The translations under genes were made by a program, and so were the position numbers. A DNA stretch of 64,000 nt from Nocardia elegans NBRC 108235 (GTDB lineage: Bacteria > Actinomycetota > Actinomycetes > Mycobacteriales > Mycobacteriaceae): contig NZ_BDBF01000020.1 of NCBI RefSeq assembly GCF_001612845.1, positions 1 to 64,000 on the forward strand, read 5' to 3'. Positions 63,492-64,000 of this stretch are shown piece by piece (the first letter of the stretch is position 1; every line of letters begins with the position of its first letter). Below the pieces are notes generated by a model. The model was not told where the DNA came from and made no database searches. It was given only the letters and a program-made list of their open reading frames with translations.

Positions 63492-64000
63492 CTACCAGCT
63501 CACGGTCAGATCGTAGGCCGTCAGAATCGCCTGCAGGGCCGGGTTGATCGGCGGAGGCAGCACCTCCACGCCCGGATCCGCCGACGTGACGAGTCCGTTG
63601 GAGGTGTGCGCGAGTCCGGTCCGGCGCAGCCAGATGGCCCAGCAGTCCCATTCGCTGCCGTGTCGCGAACCGTAGGCGATCCCGTGCGCGAGGCTGTCGT
63701 CGTCGAGCGTGATCTGCCAGATCCGAGTGGAGATCGCCGTCGTGAGCCAGCGCTCGCCGCCACGCAGTTCGGCGACCGTGACCTCCCGCAGGCCGCGCTC
63801 CACGAGTGCGATCGGGGCATATCGCGCGATCGCCGAGAGGCTGGAGGCCGCCTCGATATCGATGAACCATCCGTGCGTCGGCAGCGTCAGATGGTAGAGC
63901 CGATATTCGCTGAGCCACAACATGTTCAGCTCGCGGGGCGGCCGATATCCCGAACTCTGCCATTCCTCTTTGATCAGCGATTCGAGCTCGTCGTCGGAGC
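63492..64000 (-). CDS. uncharacterised protein, 5' end beyond the window
   Basis: C-terminal 169 or so residues of a protein whose frame is open to the edge of the window. Visible sequence starts [20 protein letters not shown] and includes [40 protein letters not shown] and a C-terminus [12 protein letters not shown]. It is beta-rich with many Trp. An internal ATG at 63923 is probably not the start, because the upstream codons look equally coding. Family not recognised. Confidence 0.6.
   Translation of the reverse strand, partial: SDDELESLIKEEWQSSGYRPPRELNMLWLSEYRLYHLTLPTHGWFIDIEAASSLSAIARYAPIALVERGLREVTVAELRGGERWLTTAISTRIWQITLDDDSLAHGIAYGSRHGSEWDCWAIWLRRTGLAHTSNGLVTSADPGVEVLPPPINPALQAILTAYDLTVSW

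Overview
The window is high-GC actinobacterial DNA. Gene content and order are those of the Nocardia/Mycobacterium lineage. Read from right to left, the chromosome runs gpm1, senX3-regX3, a DUF5926-type gene, ppx, a proline-rich membrane protein, a sugar-phosphate isomerase, a thioesterase, proC, a small excisionase-type HTH, bS22, a galE-like gene, an acyltransferase, a SerB-type phosphatase, a glutaredoxin, rex-hemA-hemC-hemD, hemB, hemL, a phosphatase, tlpA-ccdA-resB-ccsB and, far left, menA. This is the M. tuberculosis Rv0489-Rv0534c order, here with an added rex gene and several insertions. The WS/DGAT acyltransferase, the XRE regulators and the rex-hem linkage make a Nocardia-like organism the best guess; genus is inference.

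Layout. 1-10.8 kb: menA, a small holin-like membrane protein, a Clp-N/HTH pair with two near-identical operators, a Cds1-type PLP enzyme, a DUF4229 membrane protein beside a 71-bp tandem repeat, a BldC-type regulator, a divergent dapA-paralogue/LysR pair, an acyltransferase, and an MmyB-type regulator with a quinone oxidoreductase. 10.9-13.3 kb: an XRE-TPR regulator divergent from a coupled three-gene cassette, then a gene-free, hairpin-rich stretch. 13.3-17.0 kb: an ECF42-type sigma factor with its YciI/DGPF partner, a DUF1801 protein and a WS/DGAT acyltransferase.

17.0-29.75 kb: an integrated actinomycete integrative and conjugative element (AICE) of about 12.7 kb. It has a tyrosine integrase, Xis, an HUH replication initiator, an FtsK/TraSA-type translocase, a DUF2637 Spd protein, several small coupled transfer genes and a GntR repressor with six CGTATACG operator-like sites. 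It sits in the 3' end of ccsB, not in a tRNA gene. Both junctions carry the last 17 codons plus stop of ccsB, differing only at synonymous positions, so integration leaves the host gene whole. Its left arm carries a lower-GC cargo gene with a C-terminal zinc ribbon and a 3' half of a tRNA-Pro that looks like a fossil attachment site.

29.7-64 kb: the cytochrome c maturation operon (ccsB, resB, ccdA, tlpA) overlapping a histidine phosphatase and hemL; small membrane and secreted proteins; the tetrapyrrole genes hemB, hemD, hemC and hemA under Rex, with a Rex-type operator upstream; the conserved mycobacterial-type block from glutaredoxin to regX3-senX3; an S15-type secreted peptidase inserted between senX3 and gpm1; and the end of an unidentified gene at the right edge. 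The heme and Ccs genes together supply respiratory cytochromes, and Rex ties heme supply to NADH/NAD+ balance. No complete tRNA, rRNA, CRISPR array or IS element was found.
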